A stretch of 64,000 nt of DNA from Pseudodesulfovibrio portus (GTDB taxonomy: Bacteria; Desulfobacterota; Desulfovibrionia; Desulfovibrionales; Desulfovibrionaceae). The position numbers and the translations under genes were made by a program. Shown here piece after piece: positions 8,472-16,257 of this stretch. The stretch's first letter is position 1. Every line of letters begins with the position of its first letter. The stretch covers positions 1,056,501 through 1,120,500 of the forward strand of contig NZ_AP026708.1 of assembly GCF_026000375.1 (NCBI RefSeq). Reading direction: 5' to 3'. A model generated the notes under the pieces. The model did not search any database, was not told the DNA's origin, and was given only the letters and a program-made list of their open reading frames with translations.

Positions 8472-9416
8472 CTACTTCCGCAGCCCGAGTGTGCGGGTCA
8501 GTTCCCTGACCGGATCATAGTCGGAGTCCTCGGCCGGGAGAATGGCCTGCATGCCCGCAGCGTCCAGAACGACGGCATCATCGGGCTGCTTGTGATCGAG
8601 CTTGAACATGGCGGCGGAAATAGCCTTGACCACGGCGGGATCGAGCCCCTTGCGGGAGGCGTACACCCAGCCCGGATACGGGCGGGTCTCGGCCAGCACC
8701 CTGATGTCGTCCACGTCGATCTTCCCGGACACCACGGCCAGGGTGCCCTTGCGGATGGAACCGACGTCATAGGCTCCGGCGTACACGGCCAGGGCGACCT
8801 TTTCCTGCTTGCCGCCGGGGCCGGGCGCGAAGTCGATGGTCTCGAAATCCTCGGCCATGATGCCGTGATCATGGAAAAAGCCCAAGGCGAAGAGATAGCC
8901 GCCTGCGGACCCCGGGTCCACGGCGATCCACCGCTTTCCCCGGCAGTCGTCGATGCTCTTTATGGCCGGATTGTCCTGGCGGACGATGATCTGCCCCCGG
9001 AAATTGGGTTCGCCGTTGGGTTCGACGATGCGGGCGAACGCCGATGCCCCGGCGTCGGCCAGACGCAGGTAGATCAGGGGGTTGGAATAGGAAATATCGA
9101 TCTCGCCCCGGGCCACCATCTTGACGTGCTCGTCAAAGGTGTCCGGGAAAATCTGCCTGAGCCGCAAGCCGGTCTCCTTGCGCAGGTATTCGAGCATCTT
9201 GCGATGCCGCTGAAAGGAGGTGGTATGGGAATATTGCGGGAGATAGGCGTAGGTGATGGCATCCACCTGGCGGGGGGCCACCAGGGGCTCGCGTCGGGAC
9301 AGATCGACCACCACGGATTCCTCACTGTCCGAGCAGCCCGCAGCCGCCAGAAGACAGGCGAACAGCAGCATCGTGGTCAACAGGTGCAACAGGGAGTCGA
9401 ATCGCAACTTCTTCAC
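8472..9416 (-). CDS. PhnD-like periplasmic binding lipoprotein
   Basis: A 314-residue protein with a lipoprotein signal ending LAAAGC (lipidated C28). The mature part is a type 2 periplasmic binding fold of the phosphate/phosphite/phosphonate PhnD family (PDTFDEHVKM, GEIDISYSNP, GGYLFALGFF, YDVGSIRKG). No ABC permease or ATPase is next to it. Instead a sensor kinase follows 12 bases later, so it probably serves as a sensory co-receptor rather than a transporter part. It is the first gene of a five-gene minus-strand operon. The ligand cannot be read from the sequence. Confidence 0.82.
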   Translation of the reverse strand: MKKLRFDSLLHLLTTMLLFACLLAAAGCSDSEESVVVDLSRREPLVAPRQVDAITYAYLPQYSHTTSFQRHRKMLEYLRKETGLRLRQIFPDTFDEHVKMVARGEIDISYSNPLIYLRLADAGASAFARIVEPNGEPNFRGQIIVRQDNPAIKSIDDCRGKRWIAVDPGSAGGYLFALGFFHDHGIMAEDFETIDFAPGPGGKQEKVALAVYAGAYDVGSIRKGTLAVVSGKIDVDDIRVLAETRPYPGWVYASRKGLDPAVVKAISAAMFKLDHKQPDDAVVLDAAGMQAILPAEDSDYDPVRELTRTLGLRK

Positions 9417-9574
9417 AGTCTTCTCCGGCGTTCACCACGCCGCGTTAAATGTCATCCGCTTAAACAGTACAGTAAATCTCCCGTCAATCCAACCCGCCAT
9501 TATCCTTGGCAACGCGCTTCAATGCCAGTATGAAGAGAATCTAAACGACATCGCGCCAACAAGGAGATTCATTC
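9417..9574. promoter_or_regulatory. Divergent intergenic region with a candidate sigma-70 promoter for the PhnD-like operon
   Basis: On the minus strand TTGACG, a 17-base spacer and TTTAAG lie about 50 bases upstream of the lipoprotein start. They contain the repeat ACAGTACAGTA. On the plus strand an AAGGAG site precedes the next gene. I see nothing else. Confidence 0.35.
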
Positions 9575-10087
9575 ATGGCAGCCACTTTCAAGATTCCCAT
9601 GAGCAAAATGGTGCTCACGCTCTTCCTCATCGCCGTCGCAGCCGTGGCCGGGGTGGTGACCTGGAGCTTCCGTTCAGGCCTTACCTGGACGGGTATCTGC
9701 CTCATCGCCGTGGCCGGTCCCCTTGCCGTGTTCTACTGGTACATGCTCTACATCACGCCCAAACGGGCTGCCATCACCGTGGCCGAAGAGGGTATCCTCC
9801 TGGCCGCCCCACCGTTCGCCTCGGCGGTCATCCCCTGGGCCAGCGTGGTCAAGACCTTCCCCGTCAACCTGGTCCTGGACGACGACTTCGCGATCACCAA
9901 GGCGGTCAAGCACATGAGCTTCGCGGGCTACAAGTCCGGGGTGGTCAAGATCAAGGACAACCGGGAGGCCGTCATCGTGACCAACCGCCGGGACGTGCTC
10001 TGCATCCAGACGGAAGACCGCTACTACCTGCTCGGACCTTCCGACCTCTCCGGCTTCATCAAGGAAGTGGAGAAAGCCGGGCCCTAA
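9575..10087 (+). CDS. Small membrane protein with two N-terminal helices and a PH-like domain
   Basis: The 170-residue product has two hydrophobic helices (about 12-30 and 38-60), followed by about 105 soluble residues rich in beta-type strands (ITVAEEGILL, IPWASVVKTF, AVIVTNRRDVLC, YYLLGPSDLSGFIKEVE). This is the layout of small bacterial membrane proteins with a PH-like fold facing the cytoplasm. It stands alone between divergent and convergent neighbours, with an AAGGAG ribosome site and a strong terminator right after it. The function is unknown. Confidence 0.7.
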   Translation: MAATFKIPMSKMVLTLFLIAVAAVAGVVTWSFRSGLTWTGICLIAVAGPLAVFYWYMLYITPKRAAITVAEEGILLAAPPFASAVIPWASVVKTFPVNLVLDDDFAITKAVKHMSFAGYKSGVVKIKDNREAVIVTNRRDVLCIQTEDRYYLLGPSDLSGFIKEVEKAGP

Positions 10088-10114
10088 CCGCAACCGGCCG
10101 ATCCGACAAAGAAC

Positions 10115-10142
10115 AAAGCCGCCCTTTTTGGGCGGCTTTTAT
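10115..10142. terminator. Intrinsic terminator, usable from both sides
   Basis: AAAGCCGCCC, a TTTTT loop and GGGCGGCTTT form a ten-base-pair stem. T-runs on the plus strand and the matching A-rich side allow it to serve both converging genes. Confidence 0.85.
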
Positions 10143-10156
10143 TTCGTCTCGATTCT

Positions 10157-10774
10157 TCAATGCCCTTCCGGCACCGGCCTTCTTTCCAAGACCGCTCGTT
10201 TTCCTTCGTCGTCCAGCAGGTCCACGTAGGTCATCATTTCCTCTCCGGCCTCGTTTTCCTGTACCTTCCGCCGTATGGTCCTGAACAACGGAATCCACGG
10301 CTTGGCCAGGCTGAAACCATATCTGGCCAGGATGTAGGCCGGGATGAAGATGAAAGCCGGGCTCACCGAACCGATGAACGGCACGGCGAAGTCCACTTCG
10401 CCGAACCGGTAGAAAAGCCAGCCGATGGCGAAAGGAACCACCCACAACGAGGACGCGAACAGGGCGATGCGGGCAAAGAAGTTCTTGCCGAAGGCGTCGT
10501 TGGCGATGGAGTTGCAGGCCTTCCAGGCGGTCTTGTCCTTAGCGCCCAGCGCCCGGACGGAAAGATTGTGATGATCCACCATGTCGCGGTTGATGGTGGC
10601 GAAATGCTTTTTGTTCAGGAAATAGACCCCGGCCATGCACAGCTCGCCGATGACGGTGGCTGCCAGACAGACCCAGGCAAGACCGATGGCAAAGCCCACA
10701 TAGGCATTGCCGTTCAGCCTGAACGCCCAGATCATCCAGGGGTCGAGAAATTCGTAAATCATTTGGCCCGTCAT
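10157..10774 (-). CDS. Uncharacterised multi-helix membrane protein downstream of the TauE-type exporter
   Basis: The 205-residue protein has about four membrane segments (near 25-50, 100-118, 125-150 and a weaker one) and a soluble tail of about 45 residues. The stretch between the first and second helices is polar and charged (NKKHFATINRDMVDHHN). This layout loosely recalls the EMC3/DUF106 type of membrane protein, but I cannot confirm that. It lies downstream of the TauE/SafE gene on the same strand, separated by a hairpin, so expression may be partly attenuated. The function is unknown. Confidence 0.65.
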   Translation of the reverse strand: MTGQMIYEFLDPWMIWAFRLNGNAYVGFAIGLAWVCLAATVIGELCMAGVYFLNKKHFATINRDMVDHHNLSVRALGAKDKTAWKACNSIANDAFGKNFFARIALFASSLWVVPFAIGWLFYRFGEVDFAVPFIGSVSPAFIFIPAYILARYGFSLAKPWIPLFRTIRRKVQENEAGEEMMTYVDLLDDEGKRAVLERRPVPEGH

Positions 10775-10792
10775 GGTCTATCCTGATGGTAT

Positions 10793-10820
10793 GGGGGGCC
10801 GTCCATGTGGACGGCCCCCT
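10793..10820 (-). terminator. Strong GC hairpin after the TauE-type gene
   Basis: GGGGGCCGTCCA pairs with TGGACGGCCCCC across a very short loop. It lies between the TauE/SafE gene and the downstream membrane protein gene. There is no long T-run on the minus strand, so it may be an attenuator or an RNA-stabilising hairpin. Confidence 0.55.
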
Positions 10821-10844
10821 CGTTGTTCCGGTTGAGTCGTTGAC

Positions 10845-11972
10845 CTAGAAGGGGGGAACCAGGGAGTAGCCCAGGAAGCCCTTGGAGGTATAGCGGACGC
10901 CGACGTACACGGCCAGGACGATGAAGATGTACTTCAGGACCTTGTCCGGGATGAACTTGGACGTCTTGGGTCCGATGATGGAGCCGATGACGATGCCGAC
11001 GAGTTCGGCGCCGATCAGGCCCCATTCCACCGGGGTGGACTTGAGCAGCATGTAGGATGCGATGGAGTTGACCATGCCGATGAGGACCGCCAGGGCGGAG
11101 GTACCGGCAACCAGGTACATGGGCAGACCGGCCACGGAGGTCAGGAACGGCACCAGCAGGAAGCCGCCGCCGACACCCAGGAAGGAAGCCATGGCTGCGA
11201 TGAAGAAACCACCGACCACGGGGATCAGCGGATTGAACTTGAACTCCACGCCGAAGAAGGTGAACTCACAGGCGGTGGGGGTGAACTTCTGCACCTTGAC
11301 GCCCATCTCGGCCATGTCGACGGTGCCGCCGGCCTGCTGTTCCTTGACGGACTTCTGGAAGGCCTCGGCAGCCTGCTTGGCGGCCTTCTTGGAAGCCTGA
11401 CCCTTAGGGGTGGTCTCATAGGTGAGATAGCAACCCAGGAACAGGACGAAGAGACCGAAGTAGCCGAGGTAGGCCTTCAGGGAGATCTTGCCGGCGGTCA
11501 GCCAGGGCACGAGCCAGGAACCGGCCACAGAGCCGATGGCCAGGGCGATGCCCAGCGGCAGCACGAGGCGGCCTGCCTTGAAGTAGTTGAAGGAGGACAG
11601 GGCGGCGGAACAACCGACCAGCCACTGGTTGGACACGCGGATGGAGTCGGTGACGACCTTGTTCATCTTGGTGCCCTTGCCGAAGGAGCTGGCGTAATCG
11701 CCCAGGCCGTAGATGGTGATGTGACCAACACCGGCCATGATGCCGCCGAACGCGCCGACGGTGGAGAAGATCCAGCCCACCCAGATCGCCCAGACCAGGC
11801 CGATGATGATGTTGAGCTGCGGACCGCCGGGGATGCCCAGATAGCCGGGTTCACCAGTCGGTTTGGCTTCGGCGATGGCGTCGGCCAGACGGTCGGCCAT
11901 GGCGGGTTCGGCCACGAAGCACGCAACCGCCACCAGGGCCAGCATCAGAAGAGTTTTGTTGGAACGTAACAC
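10845..11972 (-). CDS. Sulfite exporter TauE/SafE family protein
   Basis: I choose the GTG at 11972 because GAGGAGGT lies four bases before it; the ATG further upstream has no such site. The 375-residue protein begins with a signal-like hydrophobic segment ending AEPAMA. It then shows about eight membrane helices with the two repeated glycine-rich TauE motifs (GAFGGIMAGVGH and SFLGVGGGFLLVPFL). A charged loop of about 50 residues (PKGQASKKAAKQAAE onward) divides the halves. The family exports sulfite or organosulfonates. Its neighbours, a ferredoxin and a divergent molybdopterin oxidoreductase, fit a role in handling a sulfur oxyanion. The substrate is inferred. Confidence 0.82.
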   Translation of the reverse strand: MLRSNKTLLMLALVAVACFVAEPAMADRLADAIAEAKPTGEPGYLGIPGGPQLNIIIGLVWAIWVGWIFSTVGAFGGIMAGVGHITIYGLGDYASSFGKGTKMNKVVTDSIRVSNQWLVGCSAALSSFNYFKAGRLVLPLGIALAIGSVAGSWLVPWLTAGKISLKAYLGYFGLFVLFLGCYLTYETTPKGQASKKAAKQAAEAFQKSVKEQQAGGTVDMAEMGVKVQKFTPTACEFTFFGVEFKFNPLIPVVGGFFIAAMASFLGVGGGFLLVPFLTSVAGLPMYLVAGTSALAVLIGMVNSIASYMLLKSTPVEWGLIGAELVGIVIGSIIGPKTSKFIPDKVLKYIFIVLAVYVGVRYTSKGFLGYSLVPPF

Positions 11973-12045
11973 TGTTACCTCCTCATCAATGTTTAAACGT
12001 AAAAAATCACTCCGCAGCCCCCAAAGCCCCGGAGTTGGCACCTAT

Positions 12046-12492
12046 TTATTTCCGGACGAACGTCAAGGCCTTTGCCGTACATCCGGTTACGCACGCGGGT
12101 TCTCCCCCGGCTTCGATGCGATCCACACAGTAATCGCACTTCATGATCTTGCCGGTGGCTTCGTTGAAAACGGGAACGGTCCAGGGACAGGCCTCGATGC
12201 AGGCCTGGCAGCCGTCGCACTTGTCAAGGTCGACCAGGACGAGGCCGTCCTCCCGCTTGTACATCGCCCCGGTGGGGCAGGCGGGCACGCACTGCGGCTT
12301 CTTGCAGTGACGGCAGTTCTGGTACTTGAGCTTGGCGGTGGGCTTGCCCTCCTCGTCGGGGATGGGTCCCTCGGCGATAAGGCGGTTGAGCGACAACCCT
12401 TCGGGGACCTTGTTCTTCACCTTGCAGTGAACAAGGCAGGCGTCGCAGGCGATACACCGCTTCTTGTCATACTTAATTGTGTAGCTAGCCAT
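12046..12492 (-). CDS. Four-cluster ferredoxin, electron-transfer subunit
   Basis: The 148-residue protein resembles the DmsB/PhsB/HycB family. Cysteine groups include CIACDACLVHC (res 13-23), CRHCKKPQCVPACP, CDGCQACIEACP and a CDYC pair with CVTGC, enough for four [4Fe-4S] clusters. There is no signal peptide, so it is cytoplasmic. It lies 73 bases upstream of the TauE-type gene on the same strand and opposite the molybdopterin oxidoreductase, for which it is the likely electron partner. A CRP-type palindrome in the shared promoter region suggests joint control. Confidence 0.88.
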   Translation of the reverse strand: MASYTIKYDKKRCIACDACLVHCKVKNKVPEGLSLNRLIAEGPIPDEEGKPTAKLKYQNCRHCKKPQCVPACPTGAMYKREDGLVLVDLDKCDGCQACIEACPWTVPVFNEATGKIMKCDYCVDRIEAGGEPACVTGCTAKALTFVRK

Positions 12493-12614
12493 TTTTCACC
12501 TCGAAAACATTCGTGTTGGGCGCGCAGTCCCGTTGATAACTGACGATCTGAAAGAAAAAGCGGTCCCGGTCAACGCCTGGTACGCATGATCCTTTTTTCA
12601 CAATTAATTGCGAC

Positions 12615-12645
12615 CAATATACACTGATTTTCCATTTTATCCCAA
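12615..12645 (-). promoter_or_regulatory. Candidate sigma-70 promoter for the ferredoxin-TauE unit
   Basis: On the minus strand TTGGGA, an 18-base spacer and TATATT form -35 and -10 boxes. Transcription would begin near 12609, leaving a leader of about 115 bases before the ferredoxin gene. Confidence 0.4.
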
Positions 12646-12651
12646 TTATAA

Positions 12652-12667
12652 TGTGATAACTTTCACA
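12652..12667. promoter_or_regulatory. CRP/FNR-family palindrome, likely an HcpR-type site
   Basis: TGTGATAACTTTCACA is a perfect TGTGA-N6-TCACA palindrome. Sulfate reducers carry HcpR, a CRP/FNR-family regulator reported to bind this motif upstream of sulfate-reduction and nitrosative-stress genes. The site is centred about 50 bp from the predicted start of the ferredoxin transcript and about 55 bp from that of the oxidoreductase, so it could control both. Confidence 0.7.
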
Positions 12668-12680
12668 TCATGGGATATCA

Positions 12681-12708
12681 TTGTCCTTGGTTGACCCGGA
12701 CATATAGT
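12681..12708 (+). promoter_or_regulatory. Candidate sigma-70 promoter of the molybdopterin oxidoreductase gene
   Basis: TTGTCC, a 16-base spacer and TATAGT. The start of transcription would be near 12715, placing the CRP-type palindrome in an activating position. Confidence 0.45.
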
Positions 12709-12763
12709 GTCCACCCTACGGATAGAAATGCGCAGTCCATCCGGAATTTTTCAGGAGGAAGTC

Positions 12764-14845
12764 ATGACTAAGGAATATGTATACAGCATCTGCGGCATGT
12801 GCTCGGTGCGCTGCCCCATCAAGGTCGAGGTTGTCGACGGCAAGGCCGAGTATATCGAGGGCGGCGTTCCGCTGAAGGGGTCGCTCTGTCCGCGCGGCGC
12901 GGCAGGGACGGCCCTGAGCTACGATGAGGAGCGGCCGCAGTATCCCATGGTCCGCACCGGCAAGCGCGGCGAGGGCAAATGGAAACAGGTCTCCTGGGAT
13001 GAAGCCCTGGACTACGTGGCCGACGAACTCAAACGCATCCAGGACACTTACGGCAAGGACTCGGTCCTCTTCTCCGACCGGGGCGGCCCGTTCCGTGATT
13101 TCTACCGCGCCTTCCTGCGCGGCATCGGCACGGCCAACTACAACAACCACGACTCCGCCTGCGCCCGCAACGTCCAGAACGCCGCCCTGTCCGTGTTCGG
13201 ATTCGGCCGCAAAGGCGTGTCCTACGATTTCAACAACTGCAAGCACATCGTGCTCCAGCAGCGCAACGTCATGGAAGCGATCAACGTTTCCGAGGTCAAC
13301 GCCGTGCTCAACGCCCTGGACAAGGGCGCCAAGCTGTCCGTTGTCGACATCCGCGCCAACGTGCCCGCCACCAAGGCCGACAACTTCTTCATGATCCGCC
13401 CCGGCACCGACTACGCCTTCAACCTGGCCGTCATCCACGTGCTTATCAATGAGGAATTGTACGACAAGGAATTCGTTGCCGACTGGCTCGAGGACTTCGA
13501 CACGCTCAAGGATTTCGTCCGGCAGTACACCCCCGAGTGGGCCGCCGAGGAAACCGGCTTGGACGCCGACGCCATCCGCGACTTCTGTCGCCAGCTGGCC
13601 GAGGCAGCCCCGAGCGTGATCTGGCATCCCGGCTGGATGACCGCCCGCTACAACGACTCCTTTTACATGACCAGGACCATCTACCTGATCAACGCCCTGC
13701 TCGGCGCCATCGGGGCCAAGGGCGGCCTGCCCTTCATGAACAAGCCCGGCGATGTCGGGGCCAAGGGCCTCCAGAGCTTCATGAACCTCTACCCCAAGCC
13801 CGAGGGGAAACGCGCCGACGGCATCGGCTGGATGGACGGACGCAAGCACTTTGACGCCGGCCCCGGGCTGGTGCACCTGGCCTACGAGGCAGCCGTGGAC
13901 GAGAAGCCGTATCCGATCAAGGCCTACATCGCCCAGCGCCACGACCCGCTCATGGCCTTCCCCGATTCCGCCGACGTCAAGGCCATGTGGGACAACATCG
14001 AGCTGCTGGTGGCCGCGACCTTCTCCTGGTCCGACACCGCCTGGAACGCGGACGTGGTCCTGCCCATCTCGCCCTACCTTGAGCGCGATGAAATCATCAT
14101 GACCAAGAACGGGCCCAAGCCCGCCCTCCAGATGCGCAAACGCGCCGTCCAGCCCCTCTACGACACCAAGGCCGTCTGGGAAATATACGCCGGACTGGCC
14201 AAGCGCATGGGCCTGGACGAGCTGGACTACGACAATATCGAAGACATCTGGAAATTCCAGCTCGACGGCACGGGCGTGTCCATCGAGGACTTCGCAAAGA
14301 CCGGCATCGTGTCCCTGGCCTCCGAACCGCTGTACAAGCCGGTCAAGGAAGGCTCCTTCAAGACCCCGTCCGGCAAGATCCAGGTCATCGACGCCAAGCT
14401 CGAAGGCGACGGCCTGCCCTCGCTCAAGCCCTACGTGTCCCCGGAACGGCCGCCCGAGGGCAAGTTCCGCATCACCTTCGGCCGCTGCGCCCTGCACACC
14501 CAGGGCCACACCGTGAACAACTCCCTGCTCTTCGAACGCATGCCCGAGAACACGCTGTGGATCAACACGGCCCGCGCCGACAAGCTGGGCATCGCCACCG
14601 ACGACTACGTCAAGGTGTCCAACAACGGCTACGAGGCCAAGATCAAGGCGTTCGTCACCGACTTCGTCCACCCCGAATGCGTATTCATGATCCACGGTTT
14701 CGGCCACACCCTGCCCTGCGAATCCCGCGCACGCGGCAAGGGCGCGGCGGACAACGAGCTCATGCCCAAGGGCATAAGGAAGTGGGACAGGGGCGGTGGA
14801 GCCATCGCCATGCAGGAACACTTCATCGAAGTCAGCAAGGCATAA
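12764..14845 (+). CDS. Cytoplasmic molybdopterin oxidoreductase, PsrA/PhsA-like
   Basis: The start at 12764 has a CAGGAGG site. The 693-residue protein opens directly with the [4Fe-4S] motif (Cys 10, 13, 17, 42) and has no Tat signal, so it should be cytoplasmic, unlike periplasmic PhsA or PsrA. C133 (DSACARN) is in the right place for a molybdenum ligand. The C-terminal half has the usual bis-MGD binding segments (WNADVVLPISPYLERDE, NNSLLFERMPENTLWIN). Likely partners are the divergent ferredoxin and TauE-type exporter. The substrate may be a sulfur oxyanion such as thiosulfate, which I infer only from neighbours. Formate dehydrogenase activity is unlikely because the FDH-type Cys/Sec-His motif is missing. 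Confidence 0.85.
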   Translation: MTKEYVYSICGMCSVRCPIKVEVVDGKAEYIEGGVPLKGSLCPRGAAGTALSYDEERPQYPMVRTGKRGEGKWKQVSWDEALDYVADELKRIQDTYGKDSVLFSDRGGPFRDFYRAFLRGIGTANYNNHDSACARNVQNAALSVFGFGRKGVSYDFNNCKHIVLQQRNVMEAINVSEVNAVLNALDKGAKLSVVDIRANVPATKADNFFMIRPGTDYAFNLAVIHVLINEELYDKEFVADWLEDFDTLKDFVRQYTPEWAAEETGLDADAIRDFCRQLAEAAPSVIWHPGWMTARYNDSFYMTRTIYLINALLGAIGAKGGLPFMNKPGDVGAKGLQSFMNLYPKPEGKRADGIGWMDGRKHFDAGPGLVHLAYEAAVDEKPYPIKAYIAQRHDPLMAFPDSADVKAMWDNIELLVAATFSWSDTAWNADVVLPISPYLERDEIIMTKNGPKPALQMRKRAVQPLYDTKAVWEIYAGLAKRMGLDELDYDNIEDIWKFQLDGTGVSIEDFAKTGIVSLASEPLYKPVKEGSFKTPSGKIQVIDAKLEGDGLPSLKPYVSPERPPEGKFRITFGRCALHTQGHTVNNSLLFERMPENTLWINTARADKLGIATDDYVKVSNNGYEAKIKAFVTDFVHPECVFMIHGFGHTLPCESRARGKGAADNELMPKGIRKWDRGGGAIAMQEHFIEVSKA

Positions 14846-14870
14846 CTTCCTCACAATCCCCACACTGTGG

Positions 14871-14902
14871 AAAGGCCGACATCGCCCCCGATGTCGGCCT
14901 TT
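14871..14902 (+). terminator. Intrinsic terminator after the molybdopterin oxidoreductase
   Basis: AAAGGCCGACATCG and CGATGTCGGCCTTT form a 14-base-pair stem with a four-base loop, 26 bases after the stop codon. Confidence 0.85.
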
Positions 14903-14905
14903 CCC

Positions 14906-15260
14906 GTTGTGCGCAAGCCATTATCGTGTCGAGCCCGGACACTTGGCCGGGCAGCCGACCTCTTTGACCGCGCACACCGACACAACGCCCTCCGACAACC
15001 GTCCGACAGGCAGGACTTCCTGCCATGTCCTTTATCCTGCACATTTTCACGCCTGCCTTGTCGCACGATCCAGTCAGATTCCGCCCCAAGGCAACCGGCA
15101 CCAGTGTCCACTTCGGCCCATCCGGCCACTCCGGACTTGTCCGGATTTTTCGGACACGCGCATTCCATGCAAACCGCACATCCCATTGCCCGCATGCCCG
15201 GCTATCCCTTGCAGACAGCCCCGGATAGAACCCGGCAAATATGCAACCTAACGGACGCGC
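14906..15260. other. Gene-free spacer with one GTCCG-N7-CGGAC palindrome
   Basis: No frame here has both a start and a ribosome site. At 15139-15155 there is a perfect GTCCG-GATTTTT-CGGAC element, preceded by a TCCGGA repeat that can fold as a small hairpin ending in TTTTT (15130-15150). I find no sigma-54 box at the spacing seen for the other copies, so this copy may simply be a terminator. Confidence 0.5.
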
Positions 15261-15294
15261 AAAAAAAGGGCCCCTCTCCGAAGAGAGGGGCCTT
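15261..15294 (-). terminator. Intrinsic terminator of the first sorted surface protein gene
   Basis: On the minus strand a GGCCCCTCTC/GAGAGGGGCC stem with a four-base loop is followed by CTTTTTTT. It lies about 40 bases after the stop codon. Confidence 0.85.
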
Positions 15295-15331
15295 GAAGTA
15301 TCAGCCTACTAGCTAGCTTGTACGGTATACG

Positions 15332-16099
15332 CTACGCCTTGAAGCGGCGGCGAAGGCCGACCAGGCCGATCAGGCCGGAGCCCAGGAGCCATGCGGCACC
15401 GGGGATCGGGGTCGGGGTATAGTCGAATGCGGTCAGCTCGACCACCACGTCGCCACCATCCGAGGCCAACGATTCGAGCCCGGACAACTGGTCAATCGGG
15501 TTGTACGAGGAAAAGTACAGAGCGTCGATGTTCAAAAGGGTCTCAAAACCGTTGTTCATGTAGAAGGAAAACGAGGGGTCAAGGTCAGGCTCATTGGGAA
15601 ACGCAGGATATGTCGTGGTGGTGCCCGTCAGCACGAAGATGAGGGAATCGCCGGAGTAATCGACGAACTGGAAGCCGTCGGTGTTGTCACCGCTCTGGCC
15701 CTCGGCCCTGAAATACTGCGCGGAGTTGTTCGCATCGAAGCCGACGGAATTCAGGTCACCGCTCATGTCGATGGTCAGATAGATGGGATTTTCCTGAGCT
15801 TGATACGTAAAGGTAAACTGCTCGGCAGGCCGGCGCTGCTCGTTGGGAGCAACGAATCTGATGCCCAAGGTGCTCCCCGAATATCCGATCACGGACCCGT
15901 CATTGTTGATGCCGGCTCCGCCGTCGCCGGGGGCCCAGTATCCAACAAAATCCATACCCCTGCTCCAGCCTTCGCCATACAGATCAGTGTCCCACGCGGG
16001 CTGTTCGAAACCGGTGTGGATCACCAGCGAACTGGCGAAAGCGCTGCTGGCGAACAGCAGGGTCATAATCAGAACAATAATGCTAGCTCGATACTTCAT
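15332..16099 (-). CDS. PEP-CTERM-like sorted surface protein 1
   Basis: I choose the ATG at 16099 because AAGGAG lies seven bases upstream; the longer frame has no such site. The 255-residue protein has an N-terminal signal peptide ending SSAFA and a secreted domain of about 205 residues rich in beta-type sequence. It ends in a sorting tag: PIPGAAWLLGSG, a hydrophobic helix, then RRRFKA. This is the exosortase-type tripartite C-terminus (PEP-CTERM/VPLPA class). Such proteins are cut by an exosortase and displayed with exopolysaccharide. The promoter has a sigma-54-like element with an upstream palindrome shared with other genes here. Confidence 0.85.
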   Translation of the reverse strand: MKYRASIIVLIMTLLFASSAFASSLVIHTGFEQPAWDTDLYGEGWSRGMDFVGYWAPGDGGAGINNDGSVIGYSGSTLGIRFVAPNEQRRPAEQFTFTYQAQENPIYLTIDMSGDLNSVGFDANNSAQYFRAEGQSGDNTDGFQFVDYSGDSLIFVLTGTTTTYPAFPNEPDLDPSFSFYMNNGFETLLNIDALYFSSYNPIDQLSGLESLASDGGDVVVELTAFDYTPTPIPGAAWLLGSGLIGLVGLRRRFKA

Positions 16100-16129
16100 G
16101 ATAGCACTCCTTAATCTTTGCATTGACTA

Positions 16130-16146
16130 TGAAAGAATCGTGCCAT
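16130..16146 (-). promoter_or_regulatory. Sigma-54-like promoter of sorted surface protein 1, TTTCA -12 type
   Basis: On the minus strand ATGGCACGATTCTTTCA has GG and TC separated by ten bases. The -24 half is consensus; the -12 half has TTTC instead of TTGC. The same TTTCAT form occurs in two other promoters of this island. The element also lies inside a perfect nine-base inverted repeat, TGAAAGAAT..ATTCTTTCA (16130-16158). Confidence 0.55.
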
Positions 16147-16216
16147 TGCATTCTTTCATCCGTATCTATCTGATTGTTATGTCTTTTTCAAAAACACGCT
16201 TACTGACTGGGCTGAA

Positions 16217-16235
16217 TGTCCGGGAAAGACGGACA
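16217..16235. promoter_or_regulatory. Upstream activator palindrome of sorted surface protein 1
   Basis: TGTCCG-GGAAAGA-CGGACA is a perfect palindrome with a seven-base centre, 82 bp from the GG of the -24 box. The same element at the same distance precedes three other transcription units. It is also nested in a GGCTGAA..TTCAGCC stem (16210-16248) that could end the RTX transcript, so it may have two roles. Confidence 0.6.
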
Positions 16236-16257
16236 GGGACGTTCAGCCATCCGGTCG

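Noticed and set aside
12716-14863. Very long open frame opposite the molybdopterin oxidoreductase
   Set aside because: It is the antisense shadow of a clear enzyme gene, with a low-complexity Val/Gly/Asp-rich composition typical of shadows in GC-rich DNA.
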